NCBI GenBank assembly: GCA_002162675.1
Contig: MAAE01000001.1
Span: forward strand, 1-49,218
Direction: 5' to 3'
Source: Colwellia sp. 39_35_sub15_T18
GTDB taxonomy: Bacteria; Pseudomonadota; Gammaproteobacteria; Enterobacterales; Alteromonadaceae
Length of the DNA stretch: 49,218 nucleotides
The position numbers and the translations under genes are program-made. Under the pieces are notes generated by a model, which was given only the letters and a program-made list of their open reading frames with translations, made no database searches and was not told the DNA's origin. Of this stretch, positions 1-8,502 are shown one piece after another. Within the stretch, counting starts at the first letter, position 1, and each line of letters starts with the position of its first letter.

Positions 1-2
1 CT

Positions 3-80
3 TTAACTTGCCAAATAGCTTGCCAAGTGATTTACCAAATAGTCGACCAAGAAAATCCGTATTTATATGAACAGCTTTAA
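3..80 (+). CDS. possible 3' end of an upstream gene, cut by window edge
   Basis: A reading frame is open from the left edge to a TAA at 78-80 and ends in the peptide VDQENPYLYEQL. It stops 17 nt before the next ATG, which would suit an operon. A second frame is also open from the edge, to a TGA at 68-70, so the frame assignment is uncertain. The product cannot be identified from this stub. A 12-bp tandem repeat fills most of it. Confidence 0.35.
   Translation, partial: LTCQIACQVIYQIVDQENPYLYEQL
7..54. repeat. degenerate 12-bp tandem repeat, 4 units
   Basis: The units CTTGCCAAATAG, CTTGCCAAGTGA, TTTACCAAATAG and TCGACCAAGAAA follow head to tail. The 12-bp period keeps the reading frame, so it can lie inside a coding end. 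It is one of several 12-13 bp arrays in the window. Confidence 0.7.
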
Positions 81-97
81 TTGAGCAGGATCGAACA

Positions 98-1018
98 ATG
101 AAAATTGCCGCGTTAAGAAATCACCCATTTCTACTTTTGGTTTTAAAAGACGGAGAAAGTGAAGGCTATTTTACGCCAGAGTTTATGCATAAAACCAAAC
201 AACAGTTAACCGATATGTCGTTGAGGATAGCCTCTGATAACTTATCAATAATTTATGCCGATCAAATAAAAAAAGGCTGTGAAATTGTCCTTGGGCTGAG
301 CAACTTAGGTTTATTAGAACTTTGCGATAATGATACCGAAAAAGCAAAAGATATTATAAAAAACCAAGGCATTGTTTATTGTTTTAGAGCTGGTTGGGCC
401 AAGTACGCCCAATTAAAGAAAATATCACCGTCATATTTTGAAGGTATTTCACTTAGTCGTTATGCTTTAGCAATCAACGATACAGCCGATATAAGGCTTA
501 TGCATGCGGCATTAGTGAGTGACGGTTATCAAAGCGCCATGCTGTTACAAGTTTATAAAAATATCGCCGCCAACTATTGTGCCAGCGCTCTACTTATTGA
601 TAATGATGAGGATGTGTTGAAGTTTGAATTGCAAAAATTTCTAAATACCGCCATTGCATTACTTCTCATTGATAGCGACAAAAAAGTGTTCACTAATACT
701 TTATATCAGCAGTTAAACACTTACCTTACTAATACAAAAAAAGAGCCCTTGCTTGTTAAAATGGAAAACTGTATCACGAGTTTCACCGAGCAACTGCCAT
801 TATTAATTAAAGAGTACCTGCAAGAAGTACAGTTATTAAATTTCAATGAATTTAGAGGGATAATTAATCAACAAGTTAACATTTCTATTTATATTCAAGA
901 AATATTAGAGCTGCCTATCACCGTTGCCAATGAACTGAATGATGACTTTGAAGGGGGTTACGACTTTCATGCTGATGATGAAGATGATATTGCTTACTTA
1001 AGGCCCGATGCTCCATAA
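98..1018 (+). CDS. conserved-looking hypothetical protein, 306 aa
   Basis: I do not recognise this family. The predicted protein is soluble, with no signal peptide and no clear transmembrane segment. It is rich in Leu/Ile helices, and its acidic C-terminus (roughly residues 280-300, with runs of Asp and Glu) resembles a flexible tail. The ATG is preceded by AGGA at a spacing of about 7 nt, which supports the start. It lies 17 nt behind a probable upstream coding end, so it may be the last gene of an operon. A weak hairpin overlaps its stop codon. Coding potential is convincing because the frame is long and codon use matches the neighbours, but no function can be given. Confidence 0.75.
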   Translation: MKIAALRNHPFLLLVLKDGESEGYFTPEFMHKTKQQLTDMSLRIASDNLSIIYADQIKKGCEIVLGLSNLGLLELCDNDTEKAKDIIKNQGIVYCFRAGWAKYAQLKKISPSYFEGISLSRYALAINDTADIRLMHAALVSDGYQSAMLLQVYKNIAANYCASALLIDNDEDVLKFELQKFLNTAIALLLIDSDKKVFTNTLYQQLNTYLTNTKKEPLLVKMENCITSFTEQLPLLIKEYLQEVQLLNFNEFRGIINQQVNISIYIQEILELPITVANELNDDFEGGYDFHADDEDDIAYLRPDAP

Positions 1019-1030
1019 TATAGGAGCTTT
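1010..1030 (+). terminator. weak intrinsic terminator-like hairpin
   Basis: GCTCC and GGAGC pair across an 8-nt loop that contains the stop codon of the 306-aa gene. The hairpin is followed by TTTAAT. The stem is short, so confidence is modest. Confidence 0.35.
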
Positions 1031-1202
1031 AATACGTTTAAAGCATCATATTATTGTTGGTTAGCTAATCAGACAATAACTTTTTCAATCGCATATTTTT
1101 TCTGTGAACAAGCATAGCCTTTATTGATAAAACGCCTTACTTTATCGTCAAAAATAATGACTATGATGATAACTACTTTGAAGGCAATTAATATGAAAAT
1201 AA

Positions 1203-1532
1203 CTAATTTAAAGATACAACCGATATAGTTCTTTCATTGCGGCATTCATACGAACCCATTTCAAACTCTCGACAGATCCAAGGACGATGCTCATAAATAG
1301 AGCACATAAGAGTTTCACGATCTAACGCTGAACACCAACCATCCTCTAACCGCAACATGGTTTCACCGCCCCATTTATCACGGGCAATATGCTCATCAGG
1401 AACACCTGTGTCGGTAATAATCATAACCTCTAACCGACAGCAGCAAGCCTGACAATTTGAACAAGTAATTTCCGTTTTTGAAAGTTTTTTAATATGAATG
1501 GTCATGCGCATAATGAAATAGAATAATGACAC
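1203..1532 (-). CDS. YkgJ-family cysteine-cluster protein
   Basis: Small protein of the YkgJ / zinc- or iron-chelating cysteine cluster group. It has an N-terminal CSNCQACCCR motif (CxxCxxCCC) and two later motifs with conserved cysteines (WCSALD, then MCSIYEHRPWICREFEMG). In this family the cysteines are thought to bind a metal ion, but the cellular role is not established. The start shown is a GTG with AGGG about 6 nt upstream. In-frame ATG codons at 1511 and 1505 are alternatives without a clear ribosome binding site. Length (about 100 aa) suits the short branch of the family. It is transcribed alone, convergent with the preceding plus-strand gene. Confidence 0.8.
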   Translation of the reverse strand: MSLFYFIMRMTIHIKKLSKTEITCSNCQACCCRLEVMIITDTGVPDEHIARDKWGGETMLRLEDGWCSALDRETLMCSIYEHRPWICREFEMGSYECRNERTISVVSLN

Positions 1533-1612
1533 ATTTTACCCTAAGTAGATCATATTCGACATTAGTTTTGAGTGTATTTGAAGTGATGCTCTGTAGAGTC
1601 ATAGTCCTGCAT

Positions 1613-1918
1613 TTAATTAAAAAAATACCAGCTTACAAAGCCAAGCCAACTTATCGCTAATAATAGCCATGGTAATTGGCTGGGTTTTGGTTTAGAAAGC
1701 TCAACAATTTCAGTTTTATCTGTCTTTGATTTTAAAGTAGCTTTACGTATTTTATCTTGCTCTCGAGATTTTTTACTTTGTTGTTTTTTATACTCTGCTA
1801 TACCTTTCTCAATGCCTTGAGATATTAGTTTAGTCTGCTCTTTGGTTTGATTAGGCCGCTGTATTCCCTTAGCTACTTTCATCGCTTGCTCTTGAGTTTC
1901 TTTCGATATTTTATTCAT
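1613..1918 (-). CDS. DUF2956 family protein
   Basis: 101-aa protein matching DUF2956, a family common in marine gammaproteobacteria. The N-terminal two thirds is highly charged (Lys, Glu, Gln) and helical, beginning MNKISKETQEQAMKVAKGIQ. The last 20 or so residues form one hydrophobic segment (LPWLLLAISWLGFVSWYFF), so it is probably a tail-anchored inner-membrane protein. No catalytic motif is visible and the function of the family is unknown. It lies just downstream of the ABC exporter gene on the same strand, about 95 nt away, and could be co-transcribed with it. Confidence 0.8.
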   Translation of the reverse strand: MNKISKETQEQAMKVAKGIQRPNQTKEQTKLISQGIEKGIAEYKKQQSKKSREQDKIRKATLKSKTDKTEIVELSKPKPSQLPWLLLAISWLGFVSWYFFN

Positions 1919-2012
1919 AATATTTAATCACTGTCCGTTTAGAGCGTTTATTTGCCTTGTAATAATTTGGTTAGCTCTTCTATTTTCTTTTTACATCAAT
2001 ATATTACAATTA

Positions 2013-3833
2013 TTAATCAATGTCGTCATTGGCTTTATCAAACTGTAGCTCACAGAGTCGTTGATATAATGTCGAACTTTTTAATAATGACTTATGATTT
2101 CCAGTATCAATAATTCGCCCTTGCTCCATAACAACAATTAAATCAGCATGAATTACTGTCGCTAATCGATGAGCGATAATTAATGTTGTTCTATTGGCCA
2201 TTAATTCATCTAATGCGGCTTGTACATGATATTCACTTTGCGCATCTAAAGCACTGGTTGCTTCATCAAGTAGTAATACACTAGGATCTTTTAAAATGGC
2301 TCGAGCTAAAGCAATACGCTGCTTTTGTCCACCGGATAAACGCACGCCCTGCTCACCTAAAAAGCTACCATAGCCTTGTGGTAATTGTTCAATAAATTCA
2401 TGAGCGTGTGCTCTTTTGGCGGCGCTAATCACTTCTTCATCACTTGCTCCGGGCTTGCCATATCGAATGTTGTGCCAAACATCAGAGCTAAACAGTATCG
2501 GGTGCTGCGGCACCATACCCATGGTTTGACGTAAATCAGTCAATTTAAGTTGAGTAATATCAGTGTCATTAAAACTAATACTGCCCTTTTGAGGGTCATA
2601 AAAGCGTTGTAACAATTCAAATAATGTTGTTTTCCCCGCACCTGACGGACCAACTAAAGCGACAATTTTTCCGGTTGGTATGACTAAATTAATATGATTA
2701 AGTGCCGCACTGTCTGGACGTGATGGGTAGCAAAAATTGACATTGTTAAATGTGATCACCGATTTAGCGTTGTTCTTCAATACATCAGGAGTCGCTAATT
2801 CTTTGATGTCACTTTTAACCTCGAGTAATTCTAACAGCCGGGTTGCCGAGCCTGCCGCTCGTTGTAATTCACCGTATACTTCGGCAATGGTTGCGACAGA
2901 CATAGCAACCATAATGGCGTAAAAAACAAATGCCCCTAATTCACCACCGCTCATATCACCTTTTAACACGTCCATGCCGCCTACCCATAACATACCGCTG
3001 ATGGCACCGAAGGTAAGAAAAATCACGATAGCGATTAAAGTTGAGCGTTGTTTTACTCGTCGTTTAGCGACGATAAAAGCCCTTTCTACTTCATCAGCAA
3101 AAGCATGTTGTTCTTTGACTTCATGGGTATAACTTTGCACAACTTTTATGTTTTGAATAATTTCCCCTGCATAAGTACCAACATCAGCAATGGCATCTTG
3201 AGAGCTTGCCGCTAGTTTTCTAACTTTACGGCCATAAATCATCATTGGTATTAAAATAATAGGCACAATAAAAATAACAAAGAGTGTTAATTTTAAATTA
3301 GTCACCATTAACATCACTAGTCCGCCAATTAACATTAAAAAGCTGCGCAGAGCCATGGAAAAAGACGAGCCAATAATTGATTGTAATAAAGCGGTATCAG
3401 TCGTTAAGCGAGACATTAATTCACCGCTACGGTTTTCTTCAAAATAACTAGGATGCAAAGTTACAATTCGGTTGAAAACCGCTTTACGAATATCAGCGCT
3501 GACACGCTCACCTAACCAAGACATTAAATAAAAACGACTAAAAGTACCTATCGCCAGTAAACTAATTAGACCAATTAGCACTAAAATAGCCGATTGTAAT
3601 TGCGTAACTGAACCGGCAATAAAACCATTATCAATAACAAATTTTACCCCTTGCCCTAAAGATAAGTTAACCGCCGCAGTCACTAATAAAGCTAATAATG
3701 CCAAAAACAACATCAGCTTGTAGGGTTTTATAAAAGCGAAAATAGGTAACAGGCTGGTGAATGCTTTAGACTTGATTTTTGCGGTGTTATTATCTGAAAT
3801 AGGTTGATTGGTAGTTTGGCTGTTATCGTTCAC
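2013..3833 (-). CDS. ABC transporter, fused membrane and ATPase domains (ABCB/MsbA-like exporter)
   Basis: Half-size exporter of the ABCB type. The N-terminal ~310 residues contain about six membrane helices. The C-terminal nucleotide-binding domain has Walker A GPSGAGKTT (about residue 393), signature LSGGQKQR (about 498), Walker B VLLLDEATSALD (about 520) and an H-loop in IIAHRLAT. Length (606 aa) is normal for the family, which works as a homodimer in the inner membrane and exports lipids or hydrophobic compounds. It resembles the general bacterial multidrug/lipid exporter group rather than true MsbA, since no lpxK neighbour is present. Substrate is unknown. The flanking genes give no functional clue. 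Confidence 0.9.
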   Translation of the reverse strand: MNDNSQTTNQPISDNNTAKIKSKAFTSLLPIFAFIKPYKLMLFLALLALLVTAAVNLSLGQGVKFVIDNGFIAGSVTQLQSAILVLIGLISLLAIGTFSRFYLMSWLGERVSADIRKAVFNRIVTLHPSYFEENRSGELMSRLTTDTALLQSIIGSSFSMALRSFLMLIGGLVMLMVTNLKLTLFVIFIVPIILIPMMIYGRKVRKLAASSQDAIADVGTYAGEIIQNIKVVQSYTHEVKEQHAFADEVERAFIVAKRRVKQRSTLIAIVIFLTFGAISGMLWVGGMDVLKGDMSGGELGAFVFYAIMVAMSVATIAEVYGELQRAAGSATRLLELLEVKSDIKELATPDVLKNNAKSVITFNNVNFCYPSRPDSAALNHINLVIPTGKIVALVGPSGAGKTTLFELLQRFYDPQKGSISFNDTDITQLKLTDLRQTMGMVPQHPILFSSDVWHNIRYGKPGASDEEVISAAKRAHAHEFIEQLPQGYGSFLGEQGVRLSGGQKQRIALARAILKDPSVLLLDEATSALDAQSEYHVQAALDELMANRTTLIIAHRLATVIHADLIVVMEQGRIIDTGNHKSLLKSSTLYQRLCELQFDKANDDID

Positions 3834-3871
3834 TATGGGATCTCAAGTAATTAGCTGATAATAAAAAGGTA

Positions 3872-3945
3872 TCAAAACGTATTTTCTAATTTTTCACCGT
3901 ACATATTAACAGATTTATCCATTTCCATAGAGAAACACCTTTGAA
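3872..3945 (-). pseudogene. 5' fragment of a DUF2237 gene (partial duplicate of the gene at 6751-7128)
   Basis: About 65 bp closely match the start region of the intact DUF2237 gene 3.2 kb away on the same strand. The Shine-Dalgarno sequence AAAGGTG, the spacer and the ATG (at 3928) are identical. The encoded peptide is MEMDKSVNMYGEKLENTF followed by TGA, against MEMDKSVNVFGEKLEICC in the intact gene. Similarity is lost after about codon 14, apparently after a one-base slip. It is either a decayed duplicate or the scar of a recombination event. It may still be translated as an 18-residue peptide. Confidence 0.75.
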
Positions 3946-4068
3946 AATCAATAACTCTTGGGATGTTTTCTTTCGGTGCTTTTCTTTAGGGATAGGCTCT
4001 AATAATGGATAAAAACCATTGGCTAAAATATTAGATGACTCGAAGAAAACACTCTCTTTTTCGTTGTT

Positions 4069-4383
4069 TTAGTCGTTTGTAGAGTTTCCACGCTGGCAAT
4101 TCCAGCATATTTCAAAGGATGGGTCATTTTTCTCTGAACAGCTTTTACAGACCCACTCTTCACCTTTTACGCCGTTCTGTGATAGCTTCAAAATTTCTTT
4201 AGCGCGTTCAAAATCTGCGTCATCAATAACCCAAACTTCTGGCCAAGCATCGAAGGCTGAGGTTTCTCCTATGGCTCCCTGCGCGAATTCATTTTTAATA
4301 AAGGTACTTATTTCTTGTGCTTCAATGAGGTTTTTCACATTATTGACAAGAAAACTATTTTCGTTGGCATACAACATTTTCAT
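4069..4383 (-). CDS. DUF2007 domain protein with C-terminal zinc ribbon
   Basis: The N-terminal ~70 residues match DUF2007, annotated as a putative signal-transducing domain: MLYANENSFLVNNVKNLIEA, an AFDAWPEVWV stretch, then FERAKEIL. The C-terminus carries a RanBP2-type zinc finger, WVCKSCSEKNDPSFEICWNC, with the Cys pairs CxxC and CxxC spaced as in that fold. The protein is small and cytoplasmic. DUF2007 resembles a PII-like ferredoxin fold, but ligand and partner are unknown. It is a single gene with no clear operon partner. Confidence 0.85.
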   Translation of the reverse strand: MKMLYANENSFLVNNVKNLIEAQEISTFIKNEFAQGAIGETSAFDAWPEVWVIDDADFERAKEILKLSQNGVKGEEWVCKSCSEKNDPSFEICWNCQRGNSTND

Positions 4384-4497
4384 GATTTAATACTCGTAAC
4401 AGCCATTGAATGGGCTAATAATAAGTTTGCTAAAACTGTATTGCGAAACTGAACAAACGATTAACAGCTCCGCTTAAAAAACTTATATGTTTTGACA

Positions 4498-5142
4498 CTA
4501 CGCTTTATGTGATAACAGCAACCCTGCAAAATAAACCATTACTATGCCTGATATACGTTGAATCCACTTACCTAAAGATGGCATTTTAGTTGTAAATTTT
4601 ATTTTGCTTATTGTTTTTGTTAGACCAGAAAACCACAGAAATATTATAGCAGCATGAATGGCAACCAATAAAAAGGCATTAACGGACGACGGTTGCTCAA
4701 ATGATACAAATTGTGGAAATGCCGCTAAATAAAACATCGAGACTTTAGGGTTTAATATCTGTGTTAGAAACCCTTCGATGAAAAAAGTGTGCATAGGACG
4801 ATTGGTTTTGTCTAATAACTTTTCATCAGTATGATTCTCTGCTGATATGTTTGAGCTTTTTCTAAATGTTTGAAATATTGCCTTTAAACCAATAAATAAC
4901 AAATACACAGCGCCAATCACTTTTACCGCTAAAAATAACTCAGCTGATTGTAAAAGTAATGCTGACAAGCCCAATATTGAAAGGGCTCCGTGGAAAAACG
5001 TAGCGACAGTTAACCCTAAAATATTAAAAAATGCTGCCGTTTTTCCTTTAGCAGACACTGTTTTGATAATTAAAACCGCATTAGGGCCTGGGGAAATGAC
5101 TAAAAGTAATGCGACTAAGCTAAAGGTAAGTATTTCATTCAT
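4498..5142 (-). CDS. LysE/RhtB family amino-acid exporter
   Basis: Inner-membrane protein of 214 aa with about six hydrophobic segments, the normal size for LysE/RhtB exporters. The family motif near the N-terminus is present as VISPGPNAVLIIKT, and the C-terminal part keeps FLTQILNPKVSMFYLAAFPQ, typical of RhtB/homoserine-threonine-type members. These proteins export amino acids or related small molecules. The exact substrate cannot be read from sequence. The ATG is preceded by GGAG at good spacing. No LysR regulator is adjacent, unlike many lysE loci. Confidence 0.88.
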   Translation of the reverse strand: MNEILTFSLVALLLVISPGPNAVLIIKTVSAKGKTAAFFNILGLTVATFFHGALSILGLSALLLQSAELFLAVKVIGAVYLLFIGLKAIFQTFRKSSNISAENHTDEKLLDKTNRPMHTFFIEGFLTQILNPKVSMFYLAAFPQFVSFEQPSSVNAFLLVAIHAAIIFLWFSGLTKTISKIKFTTKMPSLGKWIQRISGIVMVYFAGLLLSHKA

Positions 5143-5246
5143 GGTATATCTCCATCGTTTAATTAAAAGTATCGCGTCTTTAATAATGGGCTAACAGTAA
5201 AGACATATTCTCAATAATAATTTAAACCAAGCTGTTAACGTGAATA

Positions 5247-6215
5247 TTATTTCGTCTGATTAGACTGCAAAAATTGTTTAACCACCATGACTGTTGCCAG
5301 GGGATCTTCCTCGTGAGGAACATGTCCTAAATCATCAAAGATAATCAATTGACTGTTTGGGATCTCTTGTTCAAATTTCGTTCCAAACTTAACTGGTATT
5401 AATTGGTCTTTTCTACCCCAAATTAAAAGTGTCGGTACTTTTATTGTTTTGATTTTGTCTGCCAAAGCTCCTGGTAATGCCTGATTAAAACGTTCTTTCA
5501 AAGCATTACGATTCCCTTCACGAAGAGACAACTCGTAGTATCGGTCAACTAATTCATCGGTCACCAAATCAGGATTGCCATAAACATTTTTAACACTTCC
5601 TACTACCAAGGATCTAGGTAAAACATCTTTTAATAACATACTAGCGATAGGGTTTTGTGACAATTTAAAGGCAAGTGGCACTGATTCAGGCTCATAATGA
5701 TAGCCACTGGAGTCAACTAAAATCAATTTAGATACTCTATCGGGGTGCAATACAGCTGTCGCCCAAGCAACATATCCGCCTAAAGAGTTACCTGCTAATA
5801 CGCTTTTTTTGACCTGCAATTCATCTAACACAGCAACAACGACTTCAGCATAATGTTCAATGGTATAATTGTTTTTCGGGTCTGGTCCTGTCAAACCAAA
5901 GGCTGGTAAATCAAAACGAATGACTCGGCGTTGGCCTTTTAATGCGTCAACCCATCCATCCCAAGTGTGCAATGACGCACTCGTGCCATGAATCAAAATA
6001 ATGGGTTCTTCATCAGATTTTGGGCCTTCGTCTCTGAGATGAATATTCATACCCGCAATATGTAAAAACTGTGAAGGTTCGGGAGCCCAACGTTGGCTAA
6101 GCTCTGCAACAGACCTTTCGGGGGCTTTATTGGCATAAAGATAAATAGCGAGGGCGGCCATAGCGGCTAGTAGAAGATATAAAATACTCTTTAAAATTCT
6201 CAAAATTTTGTACAC
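5247..6215 (-). CDS. membrane-anchored alpha/beta hydrolase
   Basis: Alpha/beta-hydrolase fold enzyme. An N-terminal hydrophobic helix (about residues 8-28) acts as an uncleaved anchor. The oxyanion region is ILIHGTSASLHTWDGW, the nucleophile elbow is GNSLGGY (Ser), a late acid lies in LLIWGRKDQLIP and the catalytic His in DLGHVPHEEDP. This is the layout of esterase/epoxide-hydrolase/dehalogenase-like enzymes with unknown substrate. The start is uncertain: the GTG at 6215 overlaps AAGGTG, and a TTG at 6203 would sit 9 nt after it. It follows the acetyltransferase gene by about 47 nt and may be the last gene of a DUF2237-GNAT-hydrolase unit. Confidence 0.87.
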   Translation of the reverse strand: MYKILRILKSILYLLLAAMAALAIYLYANKAPERSVAELSQRWAPEPSQFLHIAGMNIHLRDEGPKSDEEPIILIHGTSASLHTWDGWVDALKGQRRVIRFDLPAFGLTGPDPKNNYTIEHYAEVVVAVLDELQVKKSVLAGNSLGGYVAWATAVLHPDRVSKLILVDSSGYHYEPESVPLAFKLSQNPIASMLLKDVLPRSLVVGSVKNVYGNPDLVTDELVDRYYELSLREGNRNALKERFNQALPGALADKIKTIKVPTLLIWGRKDQLIPVKFGTKFEQEIPNSQLIIFDDLGHVPHEEDPLATVMVVKQFLQSNQTK

Positions 6216-6262
6216 CTTATTTTATTTTTTTTCATGGTATTAATTATTAAAAATATTTCAAA

Positions 6263-6739
6263 CTAAGCAAGTGATAGATAATTAGCTCGTTGGCCATGAG
6301 CTGATAATTGTTCCATTTTGTTAGCGAGAACAGCTACCCCATTATATGTCGTTTGAAACCTTGAGGTAATGTCGAAGCCATACTTTTGATACAGCCTTAT
6401 CGCTGGATAATTTGATGCTGCTACATAAAGTGTTGCTGAACCCATTATATGAGCAAGCATAAATTCTAACAGTTTAATGCCAACACCTTTGCCACGAGCT
6501 TCTGGACGAACAAATAATGCCCTAATTTCTGAACCATGATAAGCACAGAATGCAACGATGTTTTTACTGTCATACACGTAAACGTTTGATTCGTGAATTT
6601 GAGCAAACCGTGTCTCATCTTTATCTAAAGGTAATAATTCAAACTTAGCATGCTCATACCTCAACTCGTCCAGTTTAGAGTTTGTATATATATCTAAAAG
6701 GCTACTGTAATCATTATTTGAATATTCGCGTATGCTCAT
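6263..6739 (-). CDS. GNAT family N-acetyltransferase
   Basis: 158-aa protein with the GNAT fold. The acetyl-CoA binding motif A is visible as IRALFVRPEARGKGVGIKLLEFML (R-x-x-G-x-G/A pattern), followed by motif B near LYVAASNYPAIRLYQKYGFDI. Such enzymes transfer acetyl groups to small amines or protein N-termini. The substrate is not predictable. It starts 11 nt after the DUF2237 gene ends, so the two are almost certainly co-transcribed. Confidence 0.88.
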   Translation of the reverse strand: MSIREYSNNDYSSLLDIYTNSKLDELRYEHAKFELLPLDKDETRFAQIHESNVYVYDSKNIVAFCAYHGSEIRALFVRPEARGKGVGIKLLEFMLAHIMGSATLYVAASNYPAIRLYQKYGFDITSRFQTTYNGVAVLANKMEQLSAHGQRANYLSLA

Positions 6740-6750
6740 TTTTCAAGCCA

Positions 6751-7128
6751 TTAATTTAGGTCAACTGCGTGTTTTTTAAGTAACGCCATTGGCACAATAT
6801 CTAACGCTTTAATATGAGTCCTTTTAAGATGAACTCTGGGTGCCATGTTACTTGCTTCAGCTTCTAGCCATCGTGCGGCACATAAACACCAGCTATCTCC
6901 CGGTTTTACCCCTTTAAAACCAAACTCAGGTATAGGAGTAGATAAATCATTACCCCTAAACCTTGAATACTCCAAAAATTCTTTAGATGCATTAATACAG
7001 ACGGTATGTGAACCTACATCGTCTTTGTTAGTATTACATTTACCGTCACGATAAAAGCCCGTAATTGGGTCTTCACAACATATTTCTAATTTTTCACCGA
7101 ACACATTAACCGATTTATCCATTTCCAT
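6751..7128 (-). CDS. DUF2237 family protein
   Basis: 125-aa protein of the DUF2237 family, recognised by the core ICCEDPITGFYRDGKCNT, the VGSHTVCI stretch and GDSWCLCAARWLEA. The many conserved cysteines suggest metal binding or redox sensitivity, but no function is known. I chose the ATG at 7128 because AAAGGTG lies 7 nt upstream and the family begins close to this point. Upstream codons in frame reach 7227 but encode an unrelated hydrophobic stretch. First gene of a probable DUF2237-GNAT-hydrolase unit. A fragment of a second copy lies at 3872-3945. Confidence 0.85.
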   Translation of the reverse strand: MEMDKSVNVFGEKLEICCEDPITGFYRDGKCNTNKDDVGSHTVCINASKEFLEYSRFRGNDLSTPIPEFGFKGVKPGDSWCLCAARWLEAEASNMAPRVHLKRTHIKALDIVPMALLKKHAVDLN

Positions 7129-7283
7129 AGAGAAACACCTTTGATTTACCATTAGTAAGAAAGCTAACGCGTTGTTAACAAACTCGATATAGTTGACTAG
7201 AATAAGAAGAAAACGCACGATAGCCAACGGTAAGACGTACGTTTAGCAACTTGTAGGGGGTTTAACGACCAAACCACAACATA

Positions 7284-7490
7284 TTATAGTAGATCTTGTG
7301 GTTCGCCTGAATCACATTTTTTACAATTTAATTCGTGACCTATCATAGACCTGCGACCTTCTGCTGTTGTTACCCAAGGTCTATTGATAAAAGGTGGTTT
7401 GTCTCTGACATGCTGAAAGTGACCACATCGTAATTCGGCGACCCAGTCATTTTCTTTATCTTTATGGTAACCAGCAATAGGTTGATTCAT
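7284..7490 (-). CDS. DUF3565 family protein
   Basis: 68-aa protein with the complete DUF3565 pattern: MNQPIAGYHKDKENDWVAEL, a CGHFQH motif, then PWVTTAEGRRSMIGHELNCKKC. The His and paired Cys residues (CGHxQH and CxxC) look like a small zinc-binding fold, an inference. The ATG at 7490 fits the family start and has TTAGGTG upstream. The in-frame extension to 7547 is not conserved in the family as I know it. Function is unknown. It stands between the histidine phosphatase and DUF2237 genes on the same strand. Confidence 0.85.
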   Translation of the reverse strand: MNQPIAGYHKDKENDWVAELRCGHFQHVRDKPPFINRPWVTTAEGRRSMIGHELNCKKCDSGEPQDLL

Positions 7491-7629
7491 TAATACACCT
7501 AACGCCATGCTCATCTGCAGGCCAAATACGCGACACTTTTGATTCATTTACAATTGATAGAAACAACTGCATATCTAGCAAACGAAAATATTGAGAAACG
7601 AACATGAATCAACAGTACAAATAGGCTTG

Positions 7630-8175
7630 TTAGCTTTCGAGGCTTGATATACCCCAGAAGCCATTATTTTTGAAATTTAATTTCCAGCCTTTTTGTATTA
7701 ACACTCTTCTGATATGTAGATTTAAATAACCGTGGCCAAACAAAACTATTTTATCTTTTTCTTGCGCTAATTCAACTAGATTATCCGCTGCCAATTCAGC
7801 ACGGATTCTCGCTTGGCGATAGGATTCAAAAGAACCTTTTAGACCAAGCATCCAGAAAACTCTATTGATATAAACCCAAGTCATCGCTTTTAATCGAAAA
7901 GGAAATCTATACCTTGGTATTTCCATTTCCCGATAAAGTTTAGAGGTTAATTCAGGCGACTGCCCCGTATAAATATAAGCAGAATGTATGGCACGTTCAA
8001 GATCACTGGAAACAACATAATGAGATTTATATTCATCAAGTATACTTTCAGGTCTACTATTCTTAGCAACATCAGAAAAGTTATAACGACGAACCCATTT
8101 TGTAAAATCCACCGCATTAAGAACAGGGTTATTTGCCGAAGTTGGCTTTCCATGTCGAATTAGTATTATTTCCAT
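7630..8175 (-). CDS. histidine phosphatase family protein
   Basis: 181-aa member of the histidine phosphatase (phosphoglycerate-mutase-like) superfamily. The catalytic RHG motif is at the N-terminus (MEIILIRHGKP), the second Arg lies in SSDLERAIHSA, and the second catalytic His in IVLFGHGYLN. Such enzymes remove phosphate from proteins or small molecules. A specific substrate cannot be assigned. The ATG at 8175 has AGG about 7 nt upstream and is preferred over the TTG two codons earlier. The following gap carries two inverted repeats, so it is likely a separate unit from the 8.5-10 kb operon. Confidence 0.85.
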   Translation of the reverse strand: MEIILIRHGKPTSANNPVLNAVDFTKWVRRYNFSDVAKNSRPESILDEYKSHYVVSSDLERAIHSAYIYTGQSPELTSKLYREMEIPRYRFPFRLKAMTWVYINRVFWMLGLKGSFESYRQARIRAELAADNLVELAQEKDKIVLFGHGYLNLHIRRVLIQKGWKLNFKNNGFWGISSLES

Positions 8176-8194
8176 TAGCAACCTAAAAAATGAG

Positions 8195-8270
8195 ATGGAC
8201 TTCTCTTACCAAGCGGCATATATGTACCATATTAAAAGATGTTAAAGCATTCAATTAAAGAAGAGTCCAT
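8195..8270. repeat. long-range imperfect inverted repeat
   Basis: ATGGACTTCTCTT (8195-8207) and AAGAAGAGTCCAT (8258-8270) are inverted copies with 11 of 13 matches, separated by 50 nt. They lie upstream of the histidine phosphatase gene. This could be a regulatory hairpin or a decayed mobile end. Confidence 0.35.
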
Positions 8271-8370
8271 AAATTTTCAATTAAAGCCGTAGCATTGATT
8301 TAGCCAAACTAGTTTTTAGTATTCATGGTGTTGTCATACATAGCAAGTGTAAATTTCGTAAAACAGTTAA

Positions 8371-8418
8371 AAGAAACACCTATTAGCAGAGGTAAATAAA
8401 TTACCTCTGCTAATAGGT
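8371..8418 (-). terminator. strong hairpin terminator of the pirin/FMN-reductase/DUF2798 operon
   Basis: ACCTATTAGCAGAGGTAA at 8378-8395 pairs perfectly over 18 bp with 8401-8418 around a 5-nt loop. On the minus strand the stem is followed by GTTTCTTTT, a usable U-rich tail. It lies about 85 nt after the DUF2798 stop, so it probably ends that operon. The rest of the gene-free stretch 8182-8502 shows only the other inverted repeat. Confidence 0.65.
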
Positions 8419-8502
8419 ATCAAAAGCGCAGAGCAGCAAACCATACTGTCTATCCATCGAATTAGACAAGGGTTAATCAAAGCGATGGTTAAAAAGTATC
8501 CC

